From positions 1,826,001-1,890,000 of the forward strand of contig NZ_VAWB01000001.1 of NCBI RefSeq assembly GCF_006148925.1: a stretch of DNA of 64,000 nucleotides. Direction: 5' to 3'. Source of the DNA: Hyunsoonleella aestuarii. Lineage in GTDB: Bacteria > Bacteroidota > Bacteroidia > Flavobacteriales > Flavobacteriaceae. The notes under the pieces are model-generated. The model was not told the origin of the DNA and did no database searches. It saw only the letters and a program-made list of their open reading frames with translations. Both the position numbers and the translations under genes were made by a program. Below are positions 42,280 to 52,308 of this stretch, piece after piece (within the stretch, counting starts at the first letter, position 1; each line of letters starts with the position of its first letter).

Positions 42280-43563
42280 ATGGTTGAATTTAAAATTTTT
42301 AGTCAGAATAAAAACCTTTTAAAACAAATTGTTTTACATTTTGTTTTCATTTATTTTTCACTTTTTATTGTTAATGACGTATTTAATAGAATAGTTACGA
42401 CATTAAATATTCCTAATAGTTATTATAATGATTTTTTGTCTTGGCTAGCGGATAATGTTTTCAATATCGCTTTAGTTTCTAGTAATTCATTAAAAGGTAA
42501 TATAGATAGCAGCCAGCATTTTATAACTTTATTTTGTTGTTTTGCCCTGGCAATTTTATTTTCAATAATTTGGACTTTTTTGAATATTGATAACGAGAAA
42601 AACAATACAATATATTATTGGCTCAAGTTATTATTTAGATTTTATTTGGGAATCATTTTAGTAAACTATGGATTAGTAAAGCTATTCTACTTACAATTCC
42701 CAGAACCTAGTTTGTCCAGATTAGTAAAGACCTTTGGTAATTCTTCTCCAATGGGACTCGCATGGACATTTTTAGGCTATTCTAAAGGGTACAATATCTT
42801 TATGGGAATTGCTGAAGTTATGGCAATATTATTACTATTTAGAAGAACTTTAACATTCGGGCTTATTATAACTTTTTTTGTCACACTAAATGTGATGGTA
42901 ATAAATTACAGTTTTGATGTTCCTTTAAAGATAGTTACCACTCACCTCATGTTGATTACTTTATTTTTACTATCACACGATATAAAGAAAATATTTATAT
43001 TTTTTTTTACAACGAAAAGAGTTTCTTTAAAACTTGTTAGACGGCCAGAAGCATTAAATAATATCTATCTGTATAGAATAGGTGCTTTTGCTAAGATATC
43101 TATTATGGTTATTATTATTGTTTTGGCAGGATTTAAATTGAGGAATAGAAATATGATTTTAGAAGGCCAGTTTTCAAAAACTAAATTTTATGGAATTTAT
43201 GATGTTATCACTTATAAAAAGAATAACAGTCCAATTTCAGCATCTAACATCTCGGGCACAATGTGGAAATATTTAGTTATGGAATATAACGGAAGAACCG
43301 AAGTTATTAATAATAAGGGTGATGAGCGATTATTTCACTCTGAAATTGATTCGTTGAAAAATACATTAATACTTGTTGATATCAATAAAACAAGCGATAC
43401 ACTAAAGTTGTTTTATGAAATGCCCGATGAAAAAAGTATTATTTTTCACGGCCAAATTGAAAACGATTCAGTTGTTATTGTGTGTAATATTTTAAAAAAG
43501 TCTGATTTTATATTAATAAATAGAGGATTTAACTTAGTTAGTGAAGAACCTTTTTATAAATAA
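42280..43563 (+). CDS. DoxX-like integral membrane protein
   Basis: A 427-residue protein with about seven membrane helices and a soluble C-terminal part of about 130 residues. The core LFRFYLGIILVNYGLVKLFYLQFPEP and MGIAEVMAILLLFRRTLTFGLIITF follows the DoxX/MauE four-helix pattern. The C-terminal soluble part (GTMWKYLVMEYNGRTEVIN) has no recognised domain. Function is unknown. It converges on the macroglobulin gene with no base between the two stop codons. Confidence 0.7.
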   Translation: MVEFKIFSQNKNLLKQIVLHFVFIYFSLFIVNDVFNRIVTTLNIPNSYYNDFLSWLADNVFNIALVSSNSLKGNIDSSQHFITLFCCFALAILFSIIWTFLNIDNEKNNTIYYWLKLLFRFYLGIILVNYGLVKLFYLQFPEPSLSRLVKTFGNSSPMGLAWTFLGYSKGYNIFMGIAEVMAILLLFRRTLTFGLIITFFVTLNVMVINYSFDVPLKIVTTHLMLITLFLLSHDIKKIFIFFFTTKRVSLKLVRRPEALNNIYLYRIGAFAKISIMVIIIVLAGFKLRNRNMILEGQFSKTKFYGIYDVITYKKNNSPISASNISGTMWKYLVMEYNGRTEVINNKGDERLFHSEIDSLKNTLILVDINKTSDTLKLFYEMPDEKSIIFHGQIENDSVVIVCNILKKSDFILINRGFNLVSEEPFYK

Positions 43564-46500
43564 TTAAAAAACATCAATTCTAACACCTTCACTATGGCTG
43601 CTAAATTCTGGAGCATACATACTTTGAATGGTAGTTATACCGTTACTCATGTCTCCTGAATTATTAATGCGTAAATCATATTCAAACACATAAACGCCTT
43701 TAGGTAAGTAGCTGAAGAAAAAGTTTATAGAAGCGTCTTTGGTACTTTCATAATAACCTAAACCATCTTGCCATTTGTATTTAGAAATAACATTTACAGG
43801 CTCTAATCCTGAAGCTCTCATGTCTTTCATGTGAAGAAATTCCATGTTTCTATCGCTCTTAAGTTCAATGCGCACTCTAACTAAATCACCTATTTTTAAG
43901 TTGGTATTAGAAGTTATTTCGGTTATTTTTTCTCCTTTATCTGTATTTGTTTTTTTGAATAATTTTTTCTTAAGACTTAAAGGCGTTTCTGCTGCAGTTA
44001 TATTATCTAAATCTTCAAAATATTGCCAATATAGGCTACTCCAGGCAATACCTTTTTCTTTTTTTGTAATGGTAACTTCTCCCATTTCTGGAGCAATCTC
44101 TTGTCCTTTCCAAACTGTTTTATAGTAGCCAGTTCCAGCTTCAATTTTTACTTTTTCTAGTTTTTTTGGATTTATTTTTTGGCCACCCAAAACAACTTCA
44201 ACCATTTCTGTAACACTTAACCAGTCACTTCCTTGAAGTAATAAGGCGTAAACGGCTTCTGTGGTAGATTTGGTTGTTTTCCACTGATTAGTTTGTTTGT
44301 TTTTAAGTAACCAAATTTTAAGATTATCGATGGTTTCGAGATTTTTTGTGTCGCTCTGAATAATAGATCCAGCTTCAGAGAAGACTTCAATCATTAAAGC
44401 TTGTGTTTCAATTTGGGCCTGATACCAGTGCCACGAATTAGTATTTGATTTCCAATACATACCTAATTCATCTGAAGTCACACTTGTTTCTTTTAGAGAT
44501 TTTAAAATTTTGGAAGCTGTTTTTTCGTCATTATTTCTATACGATATTAATGCCATTAATCCTTTAGAATAAAGCGATCGACTTAACCAGTATTTTTGAA
44601 TTTGATTTTGATAATAATTAATAATATTTTCAACCTCTTTAGATTTTTTAACATCGTTGAAGAAGCTTCTCATATATAAATAATGCAATTGTGTATGGCT
44701 TAAATGATCTTTGTTTAAATCCACTTTCGCATCATACTTTCTTATGTCTTTATATTCTTTAATGAATTGATTATCTAAATAATTGATAGCTTTTTGAATC
44801 AACTGAGACCCATCGACTTTACTCATGGTGACATTGAGCTGTTTTAAGTGACCAAAACCTGCAATGATATGCTGTGTGATATATCGGTTTTCATATCCGC
44901 CATTAAACCAAGGCCATCCACCAGAAGACATTTGACTGCTTTTCAATTTATTTAGAGCAGATTGCAATTCGTTATTCATTTTATTCAAATCGAATAGTAA
45001 AGCAATGCGCTTTTTTTGCTCTGTTTCACTTTGTACATCTCGCAGCCAAGGGGTTTCTTGAATTAGAATAGATTTTAATTCCTGATTCTTTTCAAGATTA
45101 CTAATCAATACATCAGCGTTGCGCCATTGGTTAAAAACTTCTTGGATTCGAGGATTGGAGTTGGCAATATGACTTGCTAAGGCATTGGCATAATATCTTG
45201 AAAATGTTTGTTCGTTGCATTCATAGGGGTATTCCATTAAATAGGGTAAAGCTTGTACCGCATACCAAGCAGGGTTCGATGTCATCTCTAAGGTTAGTTT
45301 GTGGTGTTTAAGTGTAGAGGAGGAATTATTTTTTAATTTATCTAAAGTGAATGTTTTAGTTTGATTACTTCTAACCCACATAGGAAGTGTTTCGGTAACT
45401 AATATGCGATTGTTTAAAACTGGTAAAGCATTTTGCTCTCCATCGCTAAAATCATCGGATTTTGCTACGACTTTATATTGAACTACTTGGACATCATCCG
45501 GAATGGTTAAGAGCCACGAGACCTCCGTATTACCCTTTGATTCTAAGGAAAAGGTTTTATCGTTTTCAGTATTGTCAAGCTTTATATCAACAGAGTTTCC
45601 AGTAATGCCATCTGTTAAGAGTAAAATGGCTTGTCCCGATATTAGTTTCTCTGTTAAATTTGCAATTTTAGTACTAATAAAAATTTTGTCTCCTTCACGC
45701 AAAAAACGTGGTGCATTAGGGATAACCATTAACTCCTTTTGAGTTACCGTAGTTAATGATTTAGAAGCACTCTCTAATAGTTTTGTATGCGCTAAAAGTT
45801 GCAATTTCCATTGGGTTAAGCTTTCTGGTGTGGTAAAACTGAAACTTACGTTGCCTGCTTCATCGGTTTTTAACTTCGGGAAGAAAAAGGCTGTTTCTTG
45901 CAGATTTGTACGAATTTTTATGTTGTCGAAGTTTGGACCATTTTCGGTAGAATTATAAACATCAGCATTGTTACTATTAATAGTATAACCAAGACTCTTA
46001 GGTTCTTTTTTAATAGCCATACCAGTTACGACTACTTCATCCAAGTTATCATCATTCTCCATCATTAATATAGATTCTTCAACTTCCATTTCATCTGCCA
46101 CAATTTGAACTCCTGGGACACGACCACTAAGTGCCATAGAAACGCTCGCATTACCTCTAATTCTTAATGATTGGTTGTATCCAAAACTAAATCCAAACCA
46201 ATTCAACTGATCATAGGCTTGTTGCGGGTAATTTGCCCGAAGTCTATCTTGATATACTCTAAAGTTTCGTGTTCCAAAACTTTGATAAGCCCTTCGACTT
46301 ACGTTAGAATAGTATGATGAGCGTGTAATAGGACTAAAATTCCAGTTATGCTCCTTGAATTGATCTAACGAAGCATCATACATACTCGCTAAAAATTCAG
46401 CGCTTACCTTTTCACCATAAGCCCCTTTTATTTTAAATTCCCAAGTTTCGTCTGTTCCAGGTTGTAATCTGTCTCTAAATGTTAAGGTTTCTATCTCAAG

Positions 46501-49500
46501 ATTGGTTTTTGGATAAGGAACAGGTATTATTTGAGTACCACTATTAAAACTATTATAGGCTGCGTAACTGTAATGAACTGCAAAGCCACCAGTATCACCC
46601 TGTGTTACAGGAATACTAATAACCCTTTTGTTCGAGTTTAATTCAATAACTTCTGTTTGAATGATTTTTTTGTCTTTTTCTACTGAAAATGTAACCCAAA
46701 TATTTTCGGAGGCCGAAGCCAAAGTTATATATGCAGTCTCCCCATTCTTATACGATGGTTTATCAGTGGAGATGTTAAATAATTCTTGGTCTGCAAGTGT
46801 TTTATCTTTATCGCTATATAAAGTGGTCTTTATTTCATCTTTTACCAATTGACCAAATTTGTCTTTGCTCTCTAACGTTATTAAGTATGAACCAGAAACC
46901 CATTTCTTAATTTTATTGAGTTTGATAGTTTTTGAAACCTCTGTATTAAAGGCCGTTTCCATAACTAGTTCGCCTTTATTCCAATTATTAGGGTTGTCTT
47001 CATCCAGAAATGCATCATGTGGAAACAAATTTTTAAAGGCTTCCTTCGAAAATTCTTGATAATCGGGAGCTGACCAAGGGCGCGGTCTTAATACGGTACT
47101 AGGTGCCTTTAATTTATATATTTTAATATTGCCTTTTGCTGGAACAAATTCGCCATTCAAGTTTTTTGTTTCAATATTTAGAATATGATCTTTCTTCGTT
47201 TTATCCAAAATATTATCAATACTAAGATTAGCAGTTAATGCATGATAACCAACATTAACGATAGTTGCGGCGCTTCTTGTTTCACCATTTAAATCGATTA
47301 CATCGGCAGTAACTTCATATTTAAAAATAGGTAAACTGCTTTTAGAAACACTCCTATCGGCTAAAGCTTTAAAAGTTATTTCAAAATTTCCAGAGGCATC
47401 TGTTGTAGTTTCGCCATGAGTTATTTCTTGCGCTTCACTGTTTGGATTTGGGCGATACCAATAATACCAGTGTGGGTATTGCACTTGTCTGTGCACGCGA
47501 TATGCAACTTTAGCATTTGTAACATTACTTCCTGCGTATGTCAGTGCATTTCCTATTATACTAATAGAATCATTGATTTTAAATGTTTCAGTAATTGGGA
47601 TGAACTTTGTTTCAAATTTTGGTCGCTTATATTCCTCAACCGAGAATCTGTATTCTTCATATATATCTATATCATCGGCATCTAACTCGATATAATATTG
47701 TCCATTCAAGCCGTTGTTTGGTAAAATAAATTCACCAGAAATAGAACCATATTCGTTGGTCTTTAACTCTAATTCCTTCAAGTCTTCATCATTTACATTA
47801 TATAGTGTCGCATATATAGTTTCGTTAGGTAAAATGTCACTTTTACCTTTCTTAGTTCGCATTACGATGGACTTAAAATATACTGTTTGCCCAGGTCTAT
47901 AAATACTTCTATCGGTAAATAAAAATGCTTTGTATTGTGTTTTTTGTCGAATTCGTTGCTCCTTGCCCGCTATCCAATTAGCTGTGAAATAAGCAACCTC
48001 ATTAGAGCTTTTAACTTTTAAGTTTACATTTCGGTACCAGTCACTATCCTTTTCTATTTTAACCTCACCAAAACGGTTTGTTGTGTAATCTTCTTGTTCC
48101 AGAGTTCTTTCATTTCTTCTATAATATGATACTTCAACGTCAGCATTAGATATTGGTTTGCCGTTATTTCTATCTATAATTTGAAAAATTTGATAATTGG
48201 CTGTATTGGTGTTTACCAAAGCCATATTCGTTATTTGAATATGAGTAAAAGCAAATGTATTATCTTTGTCATCTTTTGTGGTAGCTACTATCAAATATCT
48301 TCCATTGTTGAGTTTTGGAATAGAAATTTCTGTACTATGTGATTGAAAATCACATTCATTTTTAAGACGGCTTTCCCAAGTTTTGGATGCATCTAATTTT
48401 TGTATGAATTCCCATTGCTCACTTTGTCTGTGTATTTTTCCGAATTTATCAATTTGCCTTTGAGAGAGTTTATAAGCGTTAAGCTTTAAATAGTCTAAGT
48501 TTTTATAGTTTATTAATAATCGTGCATGTTTTTGAACAGGTAAAAACTCCTCAGTAGTAATTCTTAAAGTTTGTTGTTCAATTTGGTATTTTAAAATGGT
48601 GCTTTTTTCTGCGCTTTTACTTTCTGGGAATTCAGTCATGATGTTGTTGCACATGTCAATTGCTTCTTTTGCCTTCCACCTATGTATTTCGTTGGTTTTG
48701 GGTTTGTAAGATTGACTCTGCTGAAGGTAAACAGAAGCCATTTCAAAATCATATAACCCTTTAGTTTTTTGTCCTTTGTATTTATCACTTTCAACCTGCA
48801 GTGATTTCAGGAATAAGTCTTGTTTATTTGCAAATGTGGCGTGTTGTTGTACAAAATTTAATCGTTCAATATTCACTTCGACTAATGCAAAAGGCAATTT
48901 ATCTTTTAAATGAAATTGAACTAAATCCTGATAGATTTTTAAGGCATTTAATTGAAGTGATGTCGAGTCTTTAGATTCAATTTTTAAAACTGAAAACTTT
49001 TCAGAATCAGCTATAAATTTTGGGTTGTCAATTTCAAATTTATATGCAGGTTTATTTAGATGGGTTTCATTGGATTTGTAGAAATCTAAAGCGTTATGAC
49101 TTAGAAAATCAAAGAGGGTAGGTCTGTACAGTTTTGAGTTTTTCTGTTCGGTTAAAAGTGCACTATATTTTTCTAAAGGCTCAAGTTGCAGGAGTAAACC
49201 ACCGTTTAAGGATTTCTTAAAGTGGAAATGGATTTCTTCAAAAATTGTTTCCAAATCCCAAGTGCGAAAATCATTTTTATTTATTTTTTCAGTTGTTTTG
49301 GTTCGGTTGTAAAACTTCCATCTGTTTTGTTGAAAATATTGCCAGTATAAATCGGCTAAAATACTTTCTAAAACATTGTTAATAGGAAAAGAGCTTACTT
49401 CAATTTCCTTTTTAAAATCATTAATAATTTTTAGTTGTGCATCTTCTTCTAATGTTAAAGCAAATTTGCTTTTAAACAACAAGGTTTTTATGACTTGCGG

Positions 49501-49680
49501 ATGATTTTCATCTTTATTGGCCTTTGTATATATTTGCTCTACTACTTTTAAAGCCGATTTAGGTAAGCCTTCGAGTTCATGCTTTTCAACTTCGAGCCAT
49601 AGTTGGTCGTAAGTAGATCTTTGTGCATATGCATAGCTTGAAAATAATAGAATAAGAAATATAAATATTGACTGCTTCAT
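43564..49680 (-). CDS. Alpha-2-macroglobulin family protein with embedded TonB-plug-like segment
   Basis: A 2038-residue exported protein (signal MKQSIFIFLILLFSSYAYAQ). The N-terminal 400 residues are helical, TPR-like; MG domains follow, including an A2M MG2-type FLFTDRSIYRPGQTVYFKSI. The thioester motif is CNEQ in PYECNEQTFSRYY near residue 1487 (CxEQ as in bacterial macroglobulins), followed by the alpha/alpha-toroid domain. Such proteins trap proteases in the periplasm or on the surface. Near residues 1170-1225 there is an insert with LRIRGNASVSM, ALSGRVPGVQIV and DEVVVTGMAIKKEPKSLGY, typical of SusC/TonB-dependent receptor plugs. This lies just before the domain where the bait region is expected. 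The gene stands alone. Confidence 0.93.
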   Translation of the reverse strand: MKQSIFIFLILLFSSYAYAQRSTYDQLWLEVEKHELEGLPKSALKVVEQIYTKANKDENHPQVIKTLLFKSKFALTLEEDAQLKIINDFKKEIEVSSFPINNVLESILADLYWQYFQQNRWKFYNRTKTTEKINKNDFRTWDLETIFEEIHFHFKKSLNGGLLLQLEPLEKYSALLTEQKNSKLYRPTLFDFLSHNALDFYKSNETHLNKPAYKFEIDNPKFIADSEKFSVLKIESKDSTSLQLNALKIYQDLVQFHLKDKLPFALVEVNIERLNFVQQHATFANKQDLFLKSLQVESDKYKGQKTKGLYDFEMASVYLQQSQSYKPKTNEIHRWKAKEAIDMCNNIMTEFPESKSAEKSTILKYQIEQQTLRITTEEFLPVQKHARLLINYKNLDYLKLNAYKLSQRQIDKFGKIHRQSEQWEFIQKLDASKTWESRLKNECDFQSHSTEISIPKLNNGRYLIVATTKDDKDNTFAFTHIQITNMALVNTNTANYQIFQIIDRNNGKPISNADVEVSYYRRNERTLEQEDYTTNRFGEVKIEKDSDWYRNVNLKVKSSNEVAYFTANWIAGKEQRIRQKTQYKAFLFTDRSIYRPGQTVYFKSIVMRTKKGKSDILPNETIYATLYNVNDEDLKELELKTNEYGSISGEFILPNNGLNGQYYIELDADDIDIYEEYRFSVEEYKRPKFETKFIPITETFKINDSISIIGNALTYAGSNVTNAKVAYRVHRQVQYPHWYYWYRPNPNSEAQEITHGETTTDASGNFEITFKALADRSVSKSSLPIFKYEVTADVIDLNGETRSAATIVNVGYHALTANLSIDNILDKTKKDHILNIETKNLNGEFVPAKGNIKIYKLKAPSTVLRPRPWSAPDYQEFSKEAFKNLFPHDAFLDEDNPNNWNKGELVMETAFNTEVSKTIKLNKIKKWVSGSYLITLESKDKFGQLVKDEIKTTLYSDKDKTLADQELFNISTDKPSYKNGETAYITLASASENIWVTFSVEKDKKIIQTEVIELNSNKRVISIPVTQGDTGGFAVHYSYAAYNSFNSGTQIIPVPYPKTNLEIETLTFRDRLQPGTDETWEFKIKGAYGEKVSAEFLASMYDASLDQFKEHNWNFSPITRSSYYSNVSRRAYQSFGTRNFRVYQDRLRANYPQQAYDQLNWFGFSFGYNQSLRIRGNASVSMALSGRVPGVQIVADEMEVEESILMMENDDNLDEVVVTGMAIKKEPKSLGYTINSNNADVYNSTENGPNFDNIKIRTNLQETAFFFPKLKTDEAGNVSFSFTTPESLTQWKLQLLAHTKLLESASKSLTTVTQKELMVIPNAPRFLREGDKIFISTKIANLTEKLISGQAILLLTDGITGNSVDIKLDNTENDKTFSLESKGNTEVSWLLTIPDDVQVVQYKVVAKSDDFSDGEQNALPVLNNRILVTETLPMWVRSNQTKTFTLDKLKNNSSSTLKHHKLTLEMTSNPAWYAVQALPYLMEYPYECNEQTFSRYYANALASHIANSNPRIQEVFNQWRNADVLISNLEKNQELKSILIQETPWLRDVQSETEQKKRIALLFDLNKMNNELQSALNKLKSSQMSSGGWPWFNGGYENRYITQHIIAGFGHLKQLNVTMSKVDGSQLIQKAINYLDNQFIKEYKDIRKYDAKVDLNKDHLSHTQLHYLYMRSFFNDVKKSKEVENIINYYQNQIQKYWLSRSLYSKGLMALISYRNNDEKTASKILKSLKETSVTSDELGMYWKSNTNSWHWYQAQIETQALMIEVFSEAGSIIQSDTKNLETIDNLKIWLLKNKQTNQWKTTKSTTEAVYALLLQGSDWLSVTEMVEVVLGGQKINPKKLEKVKIEAGTGYYKTVWKGQEIAPEMGEVTITKKEKGIAWSSLYWQYFEDLDNITAAETPLSLKKKLFKKTNTDKGEKITEITSNTNLKIGDLVRVRIELKSDRNMEFLHMKDMRASGLEPVNVISKYKWQDGLGYYESTKDASINFFFSYLPKGVYVFEYDLRINNSGDMSNGITTIQSMYAPEFSSHSEGVRIDVF

Positions 49681-49833
49681 TTGTTTGATTTTGTCTTTAA
49701 ACTACTTTCAAAAGTCATTCCAAAGAACAAGCAATGATTAAAGTATTTGTTTTGTTGATTGAAATTAACTGTTTTAAATCTAAAATAGAAGTTAACTTTT
49801 CGGCGTTATTAATAAAATTTGGTTTCGAAATCT

Positions 49834-49841
49834 TATTTTTG
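49834..49841 (+). promoter_or_regulatory. -7 promoter element for the TPR protein gene
   Basis: TATTTTTG is an exact TAnnTTTG match, 19 nt upstream of the ATG at 49861, and supports that start over the in-frame ATG at 49819. Confidence 0.5.
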
Positions 49842-49860
49842 TGCTTTCTACTTATTTGCT

Positions 49861-50814
49861 ATGAAGAAATTTTTGTTTTTTATACTATGTCCAATTATGG
49901 CTATCTGTCAACCAAATCTTGATGGAGCCGATGCCTTATTTAAGAAAAAACAGTATAACAAAGCAGAGCAGTATATTAAAGGATATTTGCAGTCATACCC
50001 AAAGGATTTAGAAGGAATTGAGTTACTGGGACATGCCTATTTTCATCAAGAAAAATGGGACGAAGCTATAAATACTTATGAAAGCCTAATTGAAGTGCAG
50101 CCAAAAAATGCTAACTATCAGTTTAAGTATGGTGGTGTCCTAGCCTTGAAAGCAAAATCTATTAGTAAATTAAGAGCACTTGGATTAATTGGAGACGCTA
50201 AAGATGCACTTATAAAATCGGCTAATTTAGATCCTAATCATATTGAGGTAAGATGGGCATTAGTTGAATTATATATGCAATTACCGGGTATCGTAGGAGG
50301 AAGTAAAACCAAATCCCTCAAGTATGCTAATGAGCTTCAGAATATATCTAAAGTAGATGGTTACCTTGCCAAAGGCTATATTTATGAGTATGATGACAAA
50401 CTAGAACTTGCTGAGAAATATTATAAAATGGCTATTAAAGAAGGTGGGTCACTTACTTGTTTTCAAAAGCTTACCGATTTATACGAGAATGAAGATGCTC
50501 CGGAGAAGGCGATAGCCAACATTGAAGCTGCACAGAAAAGGCATGAGCGTAATGCGTTACATTATCAAATAGGAAAAATATCTGCAGAATATAACATTCA
50601 ATTACAAAAAGGAGAACGTTGTTTAAAAACCTATCTCAAGAATTATTCGTTAAAGGATGGTGTTCCAATGGCTTGGGCACATTATCGATTGGCACAAATA
50701 CATATGCATCAAAACAATAAATTAGAAGCATTAAAATATATTGACCTGGCTTTAGCTGAACTTCCAGAAATAAAACCATTTAAGGAGCAAAAAGAATTGA
50801 TTTTAAGTCTTTAG
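49861..50814 (+). CDS. Exported TPR-repeat protein
   Basis: A 317-residue protein with signal peptide MKKFLFFILCPIMAICQ and TPR repeats through most of its length: ADALFKKKQYNKAEQYIKGY, LGHAYFHQEKWDEAINTYESLIE, AYIYEYDDKLELAEKYYKMAIKE-like and LAQIHMHQNNKLEALKYIDLALAE. TPR scaffolds mediate protein contacts; the partner is unknown. The ATG at 49861 is preferred because the signal peptide begins there and a promoter element sits between it and the upstream ATG. Confidence 0.85.
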   Translation: MKKFLFFILCPIMAICQPNLDGADALFKKKQYNKAEQYIKGYLQSYPKDLEGIELLGHAYFHQEKWDEAINTYESLIEVQPKNANYQFKYGGVLALKAKSISKLRALGLIGDAKDALIKSANLDPNHIEVRWALVELYMQLPGIVGGSKTKSLKYANELQNISKVDGYLAKGYIYEYDDKLELAEKYYKMAIKEGGSLTCFQKLTDLYENEDAPEKAIANIEAAQKRHERNALHYQIGKISAEYNIQLQKGERCLKTYLKNYSLKDGVPMAWAHYRLAQIHMHQNNKLEALKYIDLALAELPEIKPFKEQKELILSL

Positions 50815-50861
50815 GATTTCATCTTTTCATCTAGCTTTCAAGCTATCCTTTTGCCATATCT

Positions 50862-50896
50862 AAACTTTTAAACTTTAAACTTTGAACTTTAAACTT
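50862..50896. repeat. Degenerate tandem repeat of AAACTTT
   Basis: About five imperfect copies of a 6-8 nt unit (AAACTTTT, AAACTTT, AAACTTTG, AACTTT, AAACTT) lie 19 nt upstream of mpl. Such repeats can change length by slippage. Confidence 0.6.
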
Positions 50897-50915
50897 ATAA
50901 GTAGATATTTGTTTT

Positions 50916-52271
50916 ATGAATGTACATTTTATCGCTATTGGTGGTGCCGCTATGCACAATTTGGCCATAGCATTACACAATAAAGGATACATGGTAACAG
51001 GAAGTGATGATACCATTTTCGATCCCTCAAAATCTCGTTTGGAAGCCAAAGGCTTATTACCAGAAAAATTTGGTTGGTATCCAGAAAAAATAACACCTAG
51101 TGTAGATGCTATTGTTTTAGGTATGCATGCTAAAGCAAATAATCCCGAATTATTAAAAGCACAAGAATTAGATCTGAAGATTTATAGTTATCCGGAATTT
51201 TTATATGAACAGTCCAAACATAAAACTAGAGTTGTAATTGGTGGAAGTCATGGTAAAACGACAATTACTTCCATGATTCTTCATGTAATGCATTATCACG
51301 ATAAAGATGTAGATTATATGGTAGGTGCACAATTGGAAGGTTTTGATGTGATGGTAAAACTAACAGAGGATAACGACTTTATAGTTTTAGAAGGTGATGA
51401 ATATTTAAGTTCTCCAATTGATAGACGCCCAAAATTTCATTTATATAAGCCGAATATTGCGTTGTTAAGTGGGATTGCTTGGGATCATATAAATGTGTTT
51501 CCAACCTATGAAAATTACATAGAACAGTTTAGTATTTTTGTAGATTCTATTGTTTCTGGGGGAAGTATAAATTACAATGAAGAGGATGAAGAAGTAAAGC
51601 GAGTTGTAGAAGCTAGTGAAAATGCTATTAGGAAAATACCTTATAATACTCCTGCGTATTCTGTTGAAAATGGACAAACACTATTAGAAACACCTGAAGG
51701 CGAATTACCAATTGAAATTTTTGGCGAACACAACCTTAATAATTTGGCTGGTGCAAAATGGATTTGCCAGCACATGGGGATTGATGAAGATGATTTTTAT
51801 GAAGCTATTGCCACTTTTAAAGGAGCTAGCAAGCGACTTGAAAAAATTGCCGAGAGTGATACAAGTGTTGCTTATAAAGATTTCGCACATTCACCGAGTA
51901 AAGTGAAGGCAACCACTAAGGCGGTGAAAGAGCAATATAAAGACAGAACTTTAGTAGCCTGTTTAGAACTGCATACTTACAGCAGTTTAAATGCTAAATT
52001 TTTGAAAGAATATAAAGGCTCCTTAGATGAAGCCGATGTTGGTGTTGTTTTTTATTCACCCGATGCTGTTGAAATTAAAAAACTTGAAGAAGTCACCCAC
52101 CAGCAAATAGCCACTGCTTTTGAACGGGACGATTTAATTATCTTCACCAACCCAGATGATTTTAAAAAATTTCTCTTTTCGGGAAAATTCGATAATAAAG
52201 CATTGCTTTTAATGAGTTCTGGAAACTATGGTGGTTTGGATTTTGATGAGGTTAGAAGACTAATAAAATAA
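50916..52271 (+). CDS. mpl: UDP-N-acetylmuramate:L-alanyl-gamma-D-glutamyl-meso-diaminopimelate ligase (Mpl)
   Basis: A 451-residue cytosolic Mur-family ligase of peptidoglycan recycling; it attaches recovered tripeptide to UDP-MurNAc. The N-terminal fold begins VHFIAIGGAAMHNLAIAL, the ATP loop is IGGSHGKTTITSM (about residue 108), then DFIVLEGDEYLSSPIDRRPKF and the WDHINVFPTYENY motif, with the C-terminal YKDFAHSPSKVKATTKAV. The pattern is Mpl rather than MurC (GDEY, DxxRRPKF). The ATG at 50916 follows a degenerate tandem repeat. Confidence 0.95.
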   Translation: MNVHFIAIGGAAMHNLAIALHNKGYMVTGSDDTIFDPSKSRLEAKGLLPEKFGWYPEKITPSVDAIVLGMHAKANNPELLKAQELDLKIYSYPEFLYEQSKHKTRVVIGGSHGKTTITSMILHVMHYHDKDVDYMVGAQLEGFDVMVKLTEDNDFIVLEGDEYLSSPIDRRPKFHLYKPNIALLSGIAWDHINVFPTYENYIEQFSIFVDSIVSGGSINYNEEDEEVKRVVEASENAIRKIPYNTPAYSVENGQTLLETPEGELPIEIFGEHNLNNLAGAKWICQHMGIDEDDFYEAIATFKGASKRLEKIAESDTSVAYKDFAHSPSKVKATTKAVKEQYKDRTLVACLELHTYSSLNAKFLKEYKGSLDEADVGVVFYSPDAVEIKKLEEVTHQQIATAFERDDLIIFTNPDDFKKFLFSGKFDNKALLLMSSGNYGGLDFDEVRRLIK

Positions 52272-52308
52272 TTATTCAAAACATTGCATAATGAAGGCAG
52301 TGTAATGG

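Noticed and set aside
43844-49680. Several 60-90 codon frames opposite the macroglobulin gene
   Set aside because: They are antisense shadows of a gene with continuous domain support and show no motifs or promoters.
50826-50844. TAGCTT/AAGCTA palindrome after the TPR protein gene as a terminator
   Set aside because: The stem is 6 bp with a 2-nt loop and is not followed by a T run, so it is too weak to call.
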